Shown here piece by piece: positions 6,568 to 12,599 of a DNA stretch of 12,599 nucleotides. This DNA comes from Flavobacteriales bacterium. Lineage in GTDB: Bacteria; Bacteroidota; Bacteroidia; DT-38. Position 1 is the first letter of the stretch; each line of letters begins with the position of its first letter. Location of the stretch: assembly GCA_013214975.1 (NCBI GenBank), contig JABSPR010000273.1, positions 1 through 12,599 on the forward strand, read 5' to 3'. The notes beneath the pieces were generated by a model. It saw only the letters and a program-made list of their open reading frames with translations. It was not told the DNA's origin and did not search any database. Made by a program: the position numbers and the translations under genes.

Positions 6568-7809
6568 ATGTCGGAAAGCGAAAAAGTAAAATGTTCGTTC
6601 TGTGGAAGAAATAAACAGGATACGGACGTATTAATTGCTGGAATAACTGGGCATATATGTGATAGTTGTGTTGTTCAGGCACAGAATATAATAAAAGAAG
6701 AAAAGCCAGAATCTACTTCCGACACTAATGTTGGTGAGCTACGTCTTCTTAAGCCTGCCGATATTAAAAAGCATATCGATGAATATGTAATTGGCCAGGA
6801 AGAAGCCAAAAAGGTTTTATCGGTGGCAGTTTATAATCATTATAAAAGAATTGCGCAAGAAGTTGATACGGAAGAAAGTGATGTAGAGATTGAAAAGTCT
6901 AACGTTATAATGGTTGGTGAAACAGGTACTGGAAAAACATTACTTGCCAAAACAATCGCGAAAATGTTAAATGTTCCATTTTGCGTGGCGGATGCAACAG
7001 TTCTTACAGAAGCTGGCTATGTTGGGGAAGATGTGGAAAGTATAATTTCAAGACTTCTGCAAACTGCCGATTACGATGTAAAGTCTGCCGAGAAGGGCAT
7101 CATATTTATTGATGAGATTGATAAGATTGCTAGAAAAGGAGATAATGCATCCATCACTCGTGATGTTTCTGGTGAAGGAGTTCAGCAAGCTTTGTTAAAG
7201 CTTCTAGAGGGCTCTGTAGTTAATGTTTCTCCCCAAGGCGGAAGAAAGCACCCAGAACAAAAATTAATAGCTGTAGATACTAAAAATGTATTATTTATCT
7301 GTGGAGGTGCCTTTGACAGTATCGATAAGATAATTCAAAAACGTTTAAGGGTTAAAGCTATTGGTTATGATACTTCCAACGATATTGAAAAATATGATGA
7401 AGAAGAAATTCTTCAGTATGTATCACCACAGGATTTAAAAGGATTTGGTTTGATTCCGGAACTTATAGGAAGGTTATCTGTTCTAACATATCTTAGGCCA
7501 TTAGATGAATTTGCGTTAAGAAGAATTTTAACAGAACCTAATAATTCATTGATTAAGCAGTACATAAAGCTTTTTGAGATGGATGGTATTAAACTCTCTA
7601 TTGATAAAAATGTATTGGATCTTGTTGTTGAGAAAGCATTAGAATTTAAATTGGGTGCAAGAGGATTGCGTTCTATTTGCGAGGCCATATTATTGGATGC
7701 AATGTTTGATTCACCTTCAGACAGTAAGGTGAAGGAACTTAAAATCACCTTGCGATACGCTCAGGAAAAGTTGAATAAGGTTTCTGTAAATAAGCTAAAA
7801 GTAGCTTAG
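6568..7809 (+). CDS. clpX: ATP-dependent Clp protease ATPase subunit ClpX
   Basis: ClpX is the hexameric AAA+ unfoldase that recognises substrates and threads them into ClpP. The N-terminal zinc-binding domain has C9, C12, C31 and C34 with the correct CxxC-18-CxxC spacing. Walker A is GETGTGKT (117-124), the pore-1 loop GYVG (150-153), Walker B IIFIDEID (178-185), the RKH pore loop 226-228, and the sensor-2 region GARGLR (363-368). The loop that docks into ClpP normally reads IGF; here it is IGY (265-267), a conservative change. The 413 residues are normal, and all ATPase motifs are intact. It is the last gene of tig-clpP-clpX and shares its stop region with the convergent folA. No Shine-Dalgarno precedes the ATG. 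Confidence 0.97.
   Translation: MSESEKVKCSFCGRNKQDTDVLIAGITGHICDSCVVQAQNIIKEEKPESTSDTNVGELRLLKPADIKKHIDEYVIGQEEAKKVLSVAVYNHYKRIAQEVDTEESDVEIEKSNVIMVGETGTGKTLLAKTIAKMLNVPFCVADATVLTEAGYVGEDVESIISRLLQTADYDVKSAEKGIIFIDEIDKIARKGDNASITRDVSGEGVQQALLKLLEGSVVNVSPQGGRKHPEQKLIAVDTKNVLFICGGAFDSIDKIIQKRLRVKAIGYDTSNDIEKYDEEEILQYVSPQDLKGFGLIPELIGRLSVLTYLRPLDEFALRRILTEPNNSLIKQYIKLFEMDGIKLSIDKNVLDLVVEKALEFKLGARGLRSICEAILLDAMFDSPSDSKVKELKITLRYAQEKLNKVSVNKLKVA
7791..7808. terminator. Bidirectional hairpin at the clpX/folA convergent stops
   Basis: TAAGCTA (7791-7797) and TAGCTTA (7802-7808) form a perfect 7-bp inverted repeat with a 4-base loop. The right arm runs into the shared stop sequence TTAG (7806-7809), used as TAG by clpX and TAA by folA. 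Neither side has a strong U tract, so it could be a weak two-way terminator or an mRNA 3'-end stabiliser. Confidence 0.45.
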
Positions 7810-8294
7810 TCTTTACGCTTGTAGTGGATAAATGAATAGGAATAGGCATTTCGGCTGTCTTCACTATGAAACTCATTGCTCTCCTTGGTCCAGTCATCTA
7901 AATTGAATTTAGGAAAAGATATTTCACCTTCGAATTTTTGGTGTACCCGAGTTAAATATAAGTTGTCACACTTTTTTATTGCTTCCGTATAGATTTGGGC
8001 TCCGCCTATAATAAATACCTCTTCCTCATCTTTCCCTAAAGCAATTGCTGCGTCAAGTGAAGTTACGTTTTCGCAACCTTCACTAACAAAGTTTTCATTT
8101 CTGCTAATAACAATATTGGTTCTATTTGGCAAGGGGCGTCCTAGCGACTCGTAAGTTTTACGCCCCATAATAATATGATGACCGCTAGTAATTGCCTTGA
8201 AATGCTTAAGATCCGCAGGTAAATGCCAAATCATATCATTGTTATGTCCGATTACACCATTCTCTGCAACAGCTACAATAATTGATAGTTTCAT
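7806..8294 (-). CDS. folA: Dihydrofolate reductase
   Basis: FolA reduces dihydrofolate to tetrahydrofolate with NADPH, and is the target of trimethoprim. The 162 residues match the family. The start [20 protein letters not shown] is classic, followed by WHLPADLKHFK (23-33) with the catalytic acid D28, equivalent to E. coli D27. The NADPH-binding motifs are MGRKTYESLGRPLPNR (about 43-58) and FIIGGAQIY in the second half. It is the third gene of bfn-thyA-folA: its ATG overlaps the last base of the thyA stop (TAATG), implying translational coupling. The pairing makes sense because ThyA produces the dihydrofolate that FolA recycles. Confidence 0.97.
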   Translation of the reverse strand: MKLSIIVAVAENGVIGHNNDMIWHLPADLKHFKAITSGHHIIMGRKTYESLGRPLPNRTNIVISRNENFVSEGCENVTSLDAAIALGKDEEEVFIIGGAQIYTEAIKKCDNLYLTRVHQKFEGEISFPKFNLDDWTKESNEFHSEDSRNAYSYSFIHYKRKD

Positions 8295-9085
8295 TATACA
8301 GCTATGGGTGCTTTGATAGTCGGGTGTGCCTGATAATCAGTTAATTCAAAGTCTTCGTATTTGAAATTGAAAATATCCGTTACGTTAGGATTGATATTCA
8401 TTTTAGGGAGAGGATATGCAGTTCGTTCGAGTTGCTCTTTGGCTTGTTCGAAATGGTTCGAATAAAGATGTACATCACCAAATGTGTGAACAAACACACC
8501 CAATTCTAAATTACAGACTTGCGCTAACATTTGAGTTAATAGGGCATATGAGGCTATGTTAAAGGGTACACCTAGAAAAACGTCAGCACTACGTTGGTAC
8601 AGTTGGCATGAAAGTTTGTTATTGGCAATGTAAAATTGGAACAAGCAATGGCAAGGAGGTAATGCCATATTTTCAATATCGCCAACATTCCAAGCGCAAA
8701 CAATGTGACGTCTAGAGTCAGGGTTGCTTTTTAAGCTGTTTACTAAATCTGTAATTTGATCGATGTCGCCGCTTTTAGATGGCCACGACCTCCACTGATG
8801 GCCATAGACTGGCCCGAGGTTTCCATTTTCATCGGCCCATTCGTTCCAAATAGAAACATTATTCTCCTTTAAGAATTTAATGTTGGTATCTCCTGTTAGA
8901 AACCACAGTAGCTCAATTATAATTGAACGGAGGTGCAACTTTTTTGTGGTAACCATTGGAAAGCCCTTAGAAAGGTCGAATCTTATTTGGCGACCAAATA
9001 CACTTCTTGTACCGGTACCTGTTCGGTCTCCTTTATTCTCTCCGTTTTCAAGAATGTCTTTCAGTAAGTCTAGATAAACCTGCAT
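8294..9085 (-). CDS. thyA: Thymidylate synthase (folate-dependent, ThyA type)
   Basis: ThyA methylates dUMP to dTMP using methylene-tetrahydrofolate, releasing dihydrofolate. The 263 residues are within one of the E. coli enzyme (264). R21 lies in DRTGTGTRS, the phosphate-binding loop. The catalytic cysteine is C145 in [21 protein letters not shown] (125-133) supplies the arginines from the partner subunit, and [20 protein letters not shown] (161-180) is the family signature. The enzyme should be a cytosolic homodimer. It sits between the bifunctional nuclease gene (6 bases upstream) and folA (1-base overlap). Confidence 0.98.
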   Translation of the reverse strand: MQVYLDLLKDILENGENKGDRTGTGTRSVFGRQIRFDLSKGFPMVTTKKLHLRSIIIELLWFLTGDTNIKFLKENNVSIWNEWADENGNLGPVYGHQWRSWPSKSGDIDQITDLVNSLKSNPDSRRHIVCAWNVGDIENMALPPCHCLFQFYIANNKLSCQLYQRSADVFLGVPFNIASYALLTQMLAQVCNLELGVFVHTFGDVHLYSNHFEQAKEQLERTAYPLPKMNINPNVTDIFNFKYEDFELTDYQAHPTIKAPIAV

Positions 9086-9091
9086 GTTCTT

Positions 9092-9688
9092 TTATTTCTC
9101 TTTGAACATAGTGATTTTATCGCGTAAGGCTGCAGCGCGCTCATAGTCTTCTTTCTCAAGAGCCGACTTCAATTCTTTTTCGAGTTCTTTAACAGAGAGC
9201 TTTGAAATATTTTCAGAAGAGTCTTCAATAATGGGATTCTCTTTAAAATTGGTATCAGGTGATTCTGTAAGGTCATCTTCGTTAAGTACAATTCCTGATG
9301 CGGAGAGGATATCCTCATAAGTATATATATTGCAATTAAAGCGAACTGCCAGTGCAATAGCATCTGATGTTCTAGTATCGATCTCAACCTCTTCATCTCC
9401 TTTCTTGCATTTCATCTTTGAATGGAATACGCCTTCTTTTAAACTGTGAATTATTACTTCGGAAACTTTTATTTGAAATGAATCTGCAAAAGTTTTGAAT
9501 AAATCATGTGTTAAAGGCCTGCTTGGTTTCATTTTCTCCAGCTCCAGAGCAATTGCTTGAGCTTCAAATCCACCTATGATAATAGGTAGGGTTCTGTTTC
9601 CATTAACCTCACCTAGAACTAATGCATATGCGCCTGCTTGTGTTTGGCTATACGATAACCCAGATATTTCTAGTTTTATTTTTTTCAT
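9092..9688 (-). CDS. Bifunctional nuclease-family protein (DUF151) with C-terminal UVR motif
   Basis: This 198-residue protein has two parts. Residues 1-130 match the BFN/DUF151 domain, including GANALVLGEV-like AGAYALVLGEV (18-28), LPIIIGGFEAQAIALELE (34-51) and DTRTSDAIALAVRFNCNIY (104-122). Residues 165-195 form a UvrB/UvrC (UVR) motif of the form LExxLxxALExExYExAAxLRDxI, a helical hairpin known in UvrB, UvrC and McsA for protein-protein contact. An acidic linker (about 136-164) joins them. DUF151 proteins have been reported as nucleases in plants and some bacteria, but the role here is not proven; a link to DNA repair is inference. It is the first gene of an operon with thyA and folA. 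The ATG gives MKKIKLEISGLSYSQ, the expected start. Confidence 0.9.
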   Translation of the reverse strand: MKKIKLEISGLSYSQTQAGAYALVLGEVNGNRTLPIIIGGFEAQAIALELEKMKPSRPLTHDLFKTFADSFQIKVSEVIIHSLKEGVFHSKMKCKKGDEEVEIDTRTSDAIALAVRFNCNIYTYEDILSASGIVLNEDDLTESPDTNFKENPIIEDSSENISKLSVKELEKELKSALEKEDYERAAALRDKITMFKEK

Positions 9689-9701
9689 CTATTTAAAAAG
9701 A

Positions 9702-9719
9702 CACTTGTGGAGTTAAGTG
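9702..9719. repeat. Short dyad just upstream of the bifunctional nuclease gene
   Basis: CACTT (9702-9706) and AAGTG (9715-9719) are inverted with an 8-base loop, ending about 13 bases before the nuclease start codon. In the mRNA it would be a small hairpin near the translation start. At 5 bp it may be chance. Confidence 0.25.
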
Positions 9720-9761
9720 CCATTTAGCTTTTACTAAGTTTAGTTCTATACAATTTCAATA

Positions 9762-9777
9762 ATCTATATAAATAGAT
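9762..9777. repeat. Short AT-rich dyad in the bfn/pdhB intergenic region
   Basis: ATCTAT and ATAGAT form a perfect 6-bp inverted repeat with the loop ATAA. It is the middle of three dyads in this 241-base gap. It could be an operator, an RNA hairpin or chance. Confidence 0.3.
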
Positions 9778-9790
9778 AAAGTACGTTCTG

Positions 9791-9814
9791 CTTTACGAGA
9801 ATGATAACGTAAAG
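9791..9814. repeat. Perfect 7-bp dyad (possible operator) between bfn and pdhB
   Basis: CTTTACG (9791-9797) and CGTAAAG (9808-9814) are perfect inverted copies with a 10-base spacer, so their centres are 17 bases apart. It lies in the divergent regulatory region, just downstream of a possible minus-strand promoter. Spacing and symmetry would suit a dimeric regulator; an RNA hairpin in the leader is the alternative. Confidence 0.4.
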
Positions 9815-9829
9815 TTAGCTAAACTGAAT

Positions 9830-9860
9830 CAAAATTCTGCAGGACTCGTATTCTAATCAA
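9830..9860 (-). promoter_or_regulatory. Possible promoter of the bfn-thyA-folA operon
   Basis: Read on the minus strand, TTG (9860-9858) is followed after 20 bases by GAATTTTG (9837-9830), one mismatch from the Bacteroidota -7 element TAnnTTTG. The implied start near 9822-9826 would give a leader of about 135 bases that contains three dyads. It is the best minus-strand match in the gap but not perfect. Confidence 0.35.
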
Positions 9861-9929
9861 TTGGAATAAATTAGTTTTACATAAACCTGATTTGCAATAT
9901 AAATATTGTTTGTACCCATTTAATTAGAG

Positions 9930-10907
9930 ATGCGAGAGATTCAATTTAGACAAGCCTTAGGAGAAGCAATGAGCGAAGAAATGAGACGTGATGAAAATGT
10001 CTATTTGATGGGTGAAGAGGTTGCTCAATATAATGGTGCCTACAAGGTAAGTCAAGGTATGCTTGATGAATTTGGTGCTAAAAGAGTAATTGATACACCG
10101 ATTGCTGAGCTTGGTTTTGCAGGAATTGGAGTTGGTTCTGCAATGCATGATCTTAGGCCTATTATTGAATTCATGACTTTTAATTTTTCTTTAGTTGCGA
10201 TAGATCAAGTAATTAATTCTGCTGCAAAAATTATGTCTATGTCCGGAGGTCAATTTAATTGTCCTATTGTATTTCGGGGGCCAACAGGTTCGGCAGGGCA
10301 ATTGAGTTCTCAGCATTCTCAGTCATTTGAAAGCTGGTTTGCTAACTGCCCGGGATTAAAAGTTGTAGTGCCATCAAATCCAATGGATGCAAAAGGTCTG
10401 TTGAAATCGGCAATTAGAGATGAAGATCCTGTGATTTTCATGGAGTCTGAGCAAATGTATGGAGATAAAGGAGAAGTGCCTGATGGGGAATATCTAATTC
10501 CAATAGGTGTAGCTGATGTTGTTCGAGAAGGTACAGATGTAACGGTTGTTTCTTATGGTAAGATTATTAAAATCGCACATCAGGCCGCAATAGAATTAGA
10601 GAAAGAAGGTATCTCGATTGAGATAATTGACCTAAGGTCGGTTAGACCTATAGATTATAAGACAGTAATAGAGTCGGTTAAAAAAACGAATAGAGCAGTT
10701 ATGCTTGAGGAAGCTTGGCCACTTGCCAATGTGCTAACAGAAGTAGCATTTAAAATTCAACGTGAAGCATTTGACTATTTAGATGCGCATATAATTCGAG
10801 TTAATCAGATGGATGTACCTCTTCCATATGCCCCCACTTTAATAGAAGCGTCACTTCCAAATGTCGGAAGATTGATTGCCGCCGTGAAGGAAGTGATGTA
10901 CAAGTAG
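9930..10907 (+). CDS. pdhB: Pyruvate dehydrogenase E1 component, beta subunit
   Basis: This is the beta chain of the thiamine-diphosphate-dependent, alpha2beta2-type E1 of pyruvate dehydrogenase, which feeds acetyl groups to the lipoyl E2. The 325 residues match the family. The N-terminal pyrimidine-binding domain contains MGEEVAQYNGAYKVSQGM (27-44) and DTPIAELGFAGIGVGSAM (55-72), with E60 contacting the thiamine ring. H129 lies in SSQHSQSFESWF, the conserved phosphorylation/active-site loop region. The C-terminal transketolase domain has VTVVSYG (204-210) and IDLRSVRPID (233-242). Branched-chain 2-oxoacid E1 beta chains are similar, but this pattern fits pyruvate better. The alpha subunit (pdhA) and E2 are not adjacent. 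Transcription is divergent from bfn, and no good promoter match was seen before it. Confidence 0.93.
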   Translation: MREIQFRQALGEAMSEEMRRDENVYLMGEEVAQYNGAYKVSQGMLDEFGAKRVIDTPIAELGFAGIGVGSAMHDLRPIIEFMTFNFSLVAIDQVINSAAKIMSMSGGQFNCPIVFRGPTGSAGQLSSQHSQSFESWFANCPGLKVVVPSNPMDAKGLLKSAIRDEDPVIFMESEQMYGDKGEVPDGEYLIPIGVADVVREGTDVTVVSYGKIIKIAHQAAIELEKEGISIEIIDLRSVRPIDYKTVIESVKKTNRAVMLEEAWPLANVLTEVAFKIQREAFDYLDAHIIRVNQMDVPLPYAPTLIEASLPNVGRLIAAVKEVMYK

Positions 10908-10917
10908 GGTTAAAAAG

Positions 10918-10948
10918 TTTGTATTCGCCCATAGATGTGATACATTTG
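10918..10948 (+). promoter_or_regulatory. Promoter of hppA (Bacteroidota consensus)
   Basis: TTTG (10918-10921), a gap of 19 bases, then TACATTTG (10941-10948) match the Bacteroidota -33/-7 consensus TTTG-N19-TAnnTTTG without mismatch. The start would fall near 10952-10956, leaving a leader of about 25 bases. It is the best promoter in the window and shows that hppA need not depend on read-through from pdhB. Confidence 0.75.
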
Positions 10949-10978
10949 TCGCCTTAAAATAAATTCAAAAACAAGCGT

Positions 10979-12599
10979 ATGGAATCAATAGCTATTTATT
11001 TACCGATAATTTTATCAATATCCGGTCTTATCTATATGATGATTAAAAAGTCATGGGTAATGAAGCAAGATGCAGGTGATGGTAAGATGAAAGAAATTGC
11101 CGATCATATATATGAAGGCGCGTTGGCTTTCTTAAAAGCTGAGTATAGATTGTTGGCAATGTTTGTAGTTGGAGCAAGTATCGTATTAGCAGGTGTTTCA
11201 ATGGTAGTTGAGACAACACACATCCTTATAGTAGTAGCATTTGTAATTGGCGCTATATTTTCTGCCTTTGCAGGAAACATGGGGATGAAAATCGCGACTC
11301 AAACAAACGTTAGAACAACACAAGCTGCAAAAACAAGTTTGCCAGATGCACTAAATGTGTCTTTCGGTGGTGGTACTGTTATGGGATTGGGGGTGTCAGG
11401 ATTGGCTGTTTTAGGTCTAACCGCCTTTTTTATTCTATTCTATCATAAATTCATGGGTGGTGTGTGGACAAATACTACTGACATGACTGTTGTTTTGGAA
11501 ACATTAGCTGGTTTCTCATTAGGAGCTGAATCTATTGCTCTGTTTGCTCGTGTTGGAGGTGGGATATATACTAAGGCTGCAGATGTTGGGGCTGATCTAG
11601 TTGGTAAAGTTGAAGCAGGTATTCCGGAAGATGATCCTCGGAATCCGGCGACTATCGCAGATAATGTTGGTGATAATGTTGGGGATGTAGCTGGTATGGG
11701 AGCAGATTTATTTGGTTCATATGTTGCAACTGTTCTAGCAGCGATGGTTTTGGGTAATTATGTAATTGAAGACATGGGAGGTGCAATTAATGATGCATTT
11801 GGCGGAATTGGACCGATTTTATTACCAATGGCAATTGCTGGTTTTGGTATTATCATTTCTATTATAGGTACGTTCTTAGTAAAGATCTCTTCTAATGATG
11901 CTAAAGAGAAAGAGGTGCAAAAGGCATTGAATATTGGTAACTGGGCTTCTATTGCATTAGTTGCTGTTTCGTGTTTTGTACTGGTGAAATGGATGTTGCC
12001 TGAAACAATGCAGATGTCTTTCTTTGGTGAAGGAATGCAGGATATTTCTTCAATGAGAGTATTTTATGCTTGTCTTGTCGGACTGGTTGTGGGTGCGGCG
12101 ATATCTTCTTTTACAGAGTACTATACAGGTTTAGGTTCTGCTCCAATTTTGAAAATTGTTCAACAGTCTAGTACTGGTGCAGGAACAAACATAATTGCAG
12201 GTTTAGCAACTGGAATGATTTCTACTTTCTCTTCTGTGCTATTATTTGCAGCTGCAATCTGGACTTCGTATGCATTCGCAGGGTTTTATGGCGTATCGTT
12301 GGCAGCTTCTGCGATGATGGCTACAACAGCTATGCAGTTAGCAATTGATGCATTTGGACCTATTGCAGATAACGCAGGTGGTATTGCTGAGATGAGTGAA
12401 CAAGAGCCGATTGTAAGGGAAAGAACGGATATTTTGGATTCAGTGGGAAATACAACCGCGGCTACAGGAAAAGGGTTTGCAATTGCTTCCGCAGCGCTTA
12501 CATCGTTGGCATTATTTGCTGCATATGTAACTTTTACAGGATTCGACGGTATTAACATCTTTAAAGCCCCAGTCTTGGCTATGCTTTTTGTAGGTGGTA
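10979..12599 (+). CDS. hppA: Membrane-bound ion-pumping pyrophosphatase, K+-dependent type (3' end outside window)
   Basis: The frame is open from the ATG at 10979 to the window end: 540 residues of a family usually about 700-770 long. The enzyme hydrolyses pyrophosphate in the cytosol and pumps H+ and/or Na+ across the inner membrane as a homodimer. Family motifs are clear: RVGGGIYTK (191-199), DVGADLVGKVE (202-212), and the aspartates D228, D232, D236 and D243 in DNVGDNVGDVAGMGADLFGS, with the same numbering as the Thermotoga enzyme. DNAGGIAEMS lies further on. A494 in GNTTAATGKG marks the K+-dependent class; K+-independent enzymes have Lys there. The gating Glu of helix 6 is absent: residue 246 is Gly and residue 250 Ala. 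E184 in GFSLGAESIALF may replace it. The transported ion therefore cannot be read off. A consensus promoter precedes it. Confidence 0.96.
   Translation, partial: MESIAIYLPIILSISGLIYMMIKKSWVMKQDAGDGKMKEIADHIYEGALAFLKAEYRLLAMFVVGASIVLAGVSMVVETTHILIVVAFVIGAIFSAFAGNMGMKIATQTNVRTTQAAKTSLPDALNVSFGGGTVMGLGVSGLAVLGLTAFFILFYHKFMGGVWTNTTDMTVVLETLAGFSLGAESIALFARVGGGIYTKAADVGADLVGKVEAGIPEDDPRNPATIADNVGDNVGDVAGMGADLFGSYVATVLAAMVLGNYVIEDMGGAINDAFGGIGPILLPMAIAGFGIIISIIGTFLVKISSNDAKEKEVQKALNIGNWASIALVAVSCFVLVKWMLPETMQMSFFGEGMQDISSMRVFYACLVGLVVGAAISSFTEYYTGLGSAPILKIVQQSSTGAGTNIIAGLATGMISTFSSVLLFAAAIWTSYAFAGFYGVSLAASAMMATTAMQLAIDAFGPIADNAGGIAEMSEQEPIVRERTDILDSVGNTTAATGKGFAIASAALTSLALFAAYVTFTGFDGINIFKAPVLAMLFVGG

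Noticed and set aside
7413..7748. 111-codon minus-strand open frame inside clpX
   Set aside because: It lies fully within the conserved C-terminal ClpX domain and shows no features of its own.
9904..9912. TATTGTTTG just before pdhB as a promoter -7 element
   Set aside because: It has three instead of two bases between TA and TTTG, no -33 match at the proper distance, and would leave only about a dozen leader bases.
12286..12558. 90-codon minus-strand open frame inside hppA
   Set aside because: It is the antisense shadow of a well-conserved coding region of the pyrophosphatase and has no family resemblance.

Overview
This window looks like the chromosome of a member of the Bacteroidota, probably Flavobacteriia or a neighbouring class. 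The evidence is the low GC content, start codons without Shine-Dalgarno sequences, a promoter matching the Bacteroidota pattern TTTG-N19-TAnnTTTG ahead of hppA, a PorV/PorQ-like outer-membrane barrel, and a bifunctional nuclease carrying a C-terminal UVR motif. The genes are mostly conserved housekeeping genes. I see no insertion sequence, prophage, CRISPR array, toxin-antitoxin pair or defence island. No interval longer than about 240 bases lacks a gene.

Layout, left to right. Positions 2-286 hold the C-terminus of an outer-membrane beta-barrel protein, followed by a hairpin terminator. greA and a HIT-family hydrolase gene (372-1245, +) are almost fused and converge on ruvC (1242-1793, -). 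A membrane-bound family 2 glycosyltransferase and an OppC/DppC-type ABC permease follow (1869-4262, +). tRNA-Leu(UAG) at 4359-4440 lies just upstream of the proteostasis operon tig-clpP-clpX (4476-7809, +). That operon converges on a minus-strand operon reading bfn-thyA-folA (9688 down to 7806). After a 241-base divergent intergenic region come pdhB (9930-10907, +) and hppA (from 10979, +), a membrane pyrophosphatase cut by the window end.

How the genes work together. Trigger factor receives nascent chains, and ClpX unfolds substrates for ClpP. ThyA makes dTMP and dihydrofolate, which FolA recycles to tetrahydrofolate. PdhB is the E1 beta half of pyruvate dehydrogenase; its alpha partner is not next to it. 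HppA uses pyrophosphate from biosynthesis to pump cations. GreA rescues backtracked RNA polymerase and RuvC resolves Holliday junctions.

Points most worth a second look: the ion-gate glutamate of HppA is absent from both usual helix-6 positions, with a candidate in helix 5; both convergent gene pairs share a TTAG stop-codon overlap embedded in a perfect 7-bp inverted repeat; near-identical short direct repeats flank the tRNA exactly 100 bases apart; a hairpin terminator sits between a possible promoter and greA; and the bfn-thyA-folA operon may have a structured leader. I did not find a convincing new multi-gene system.
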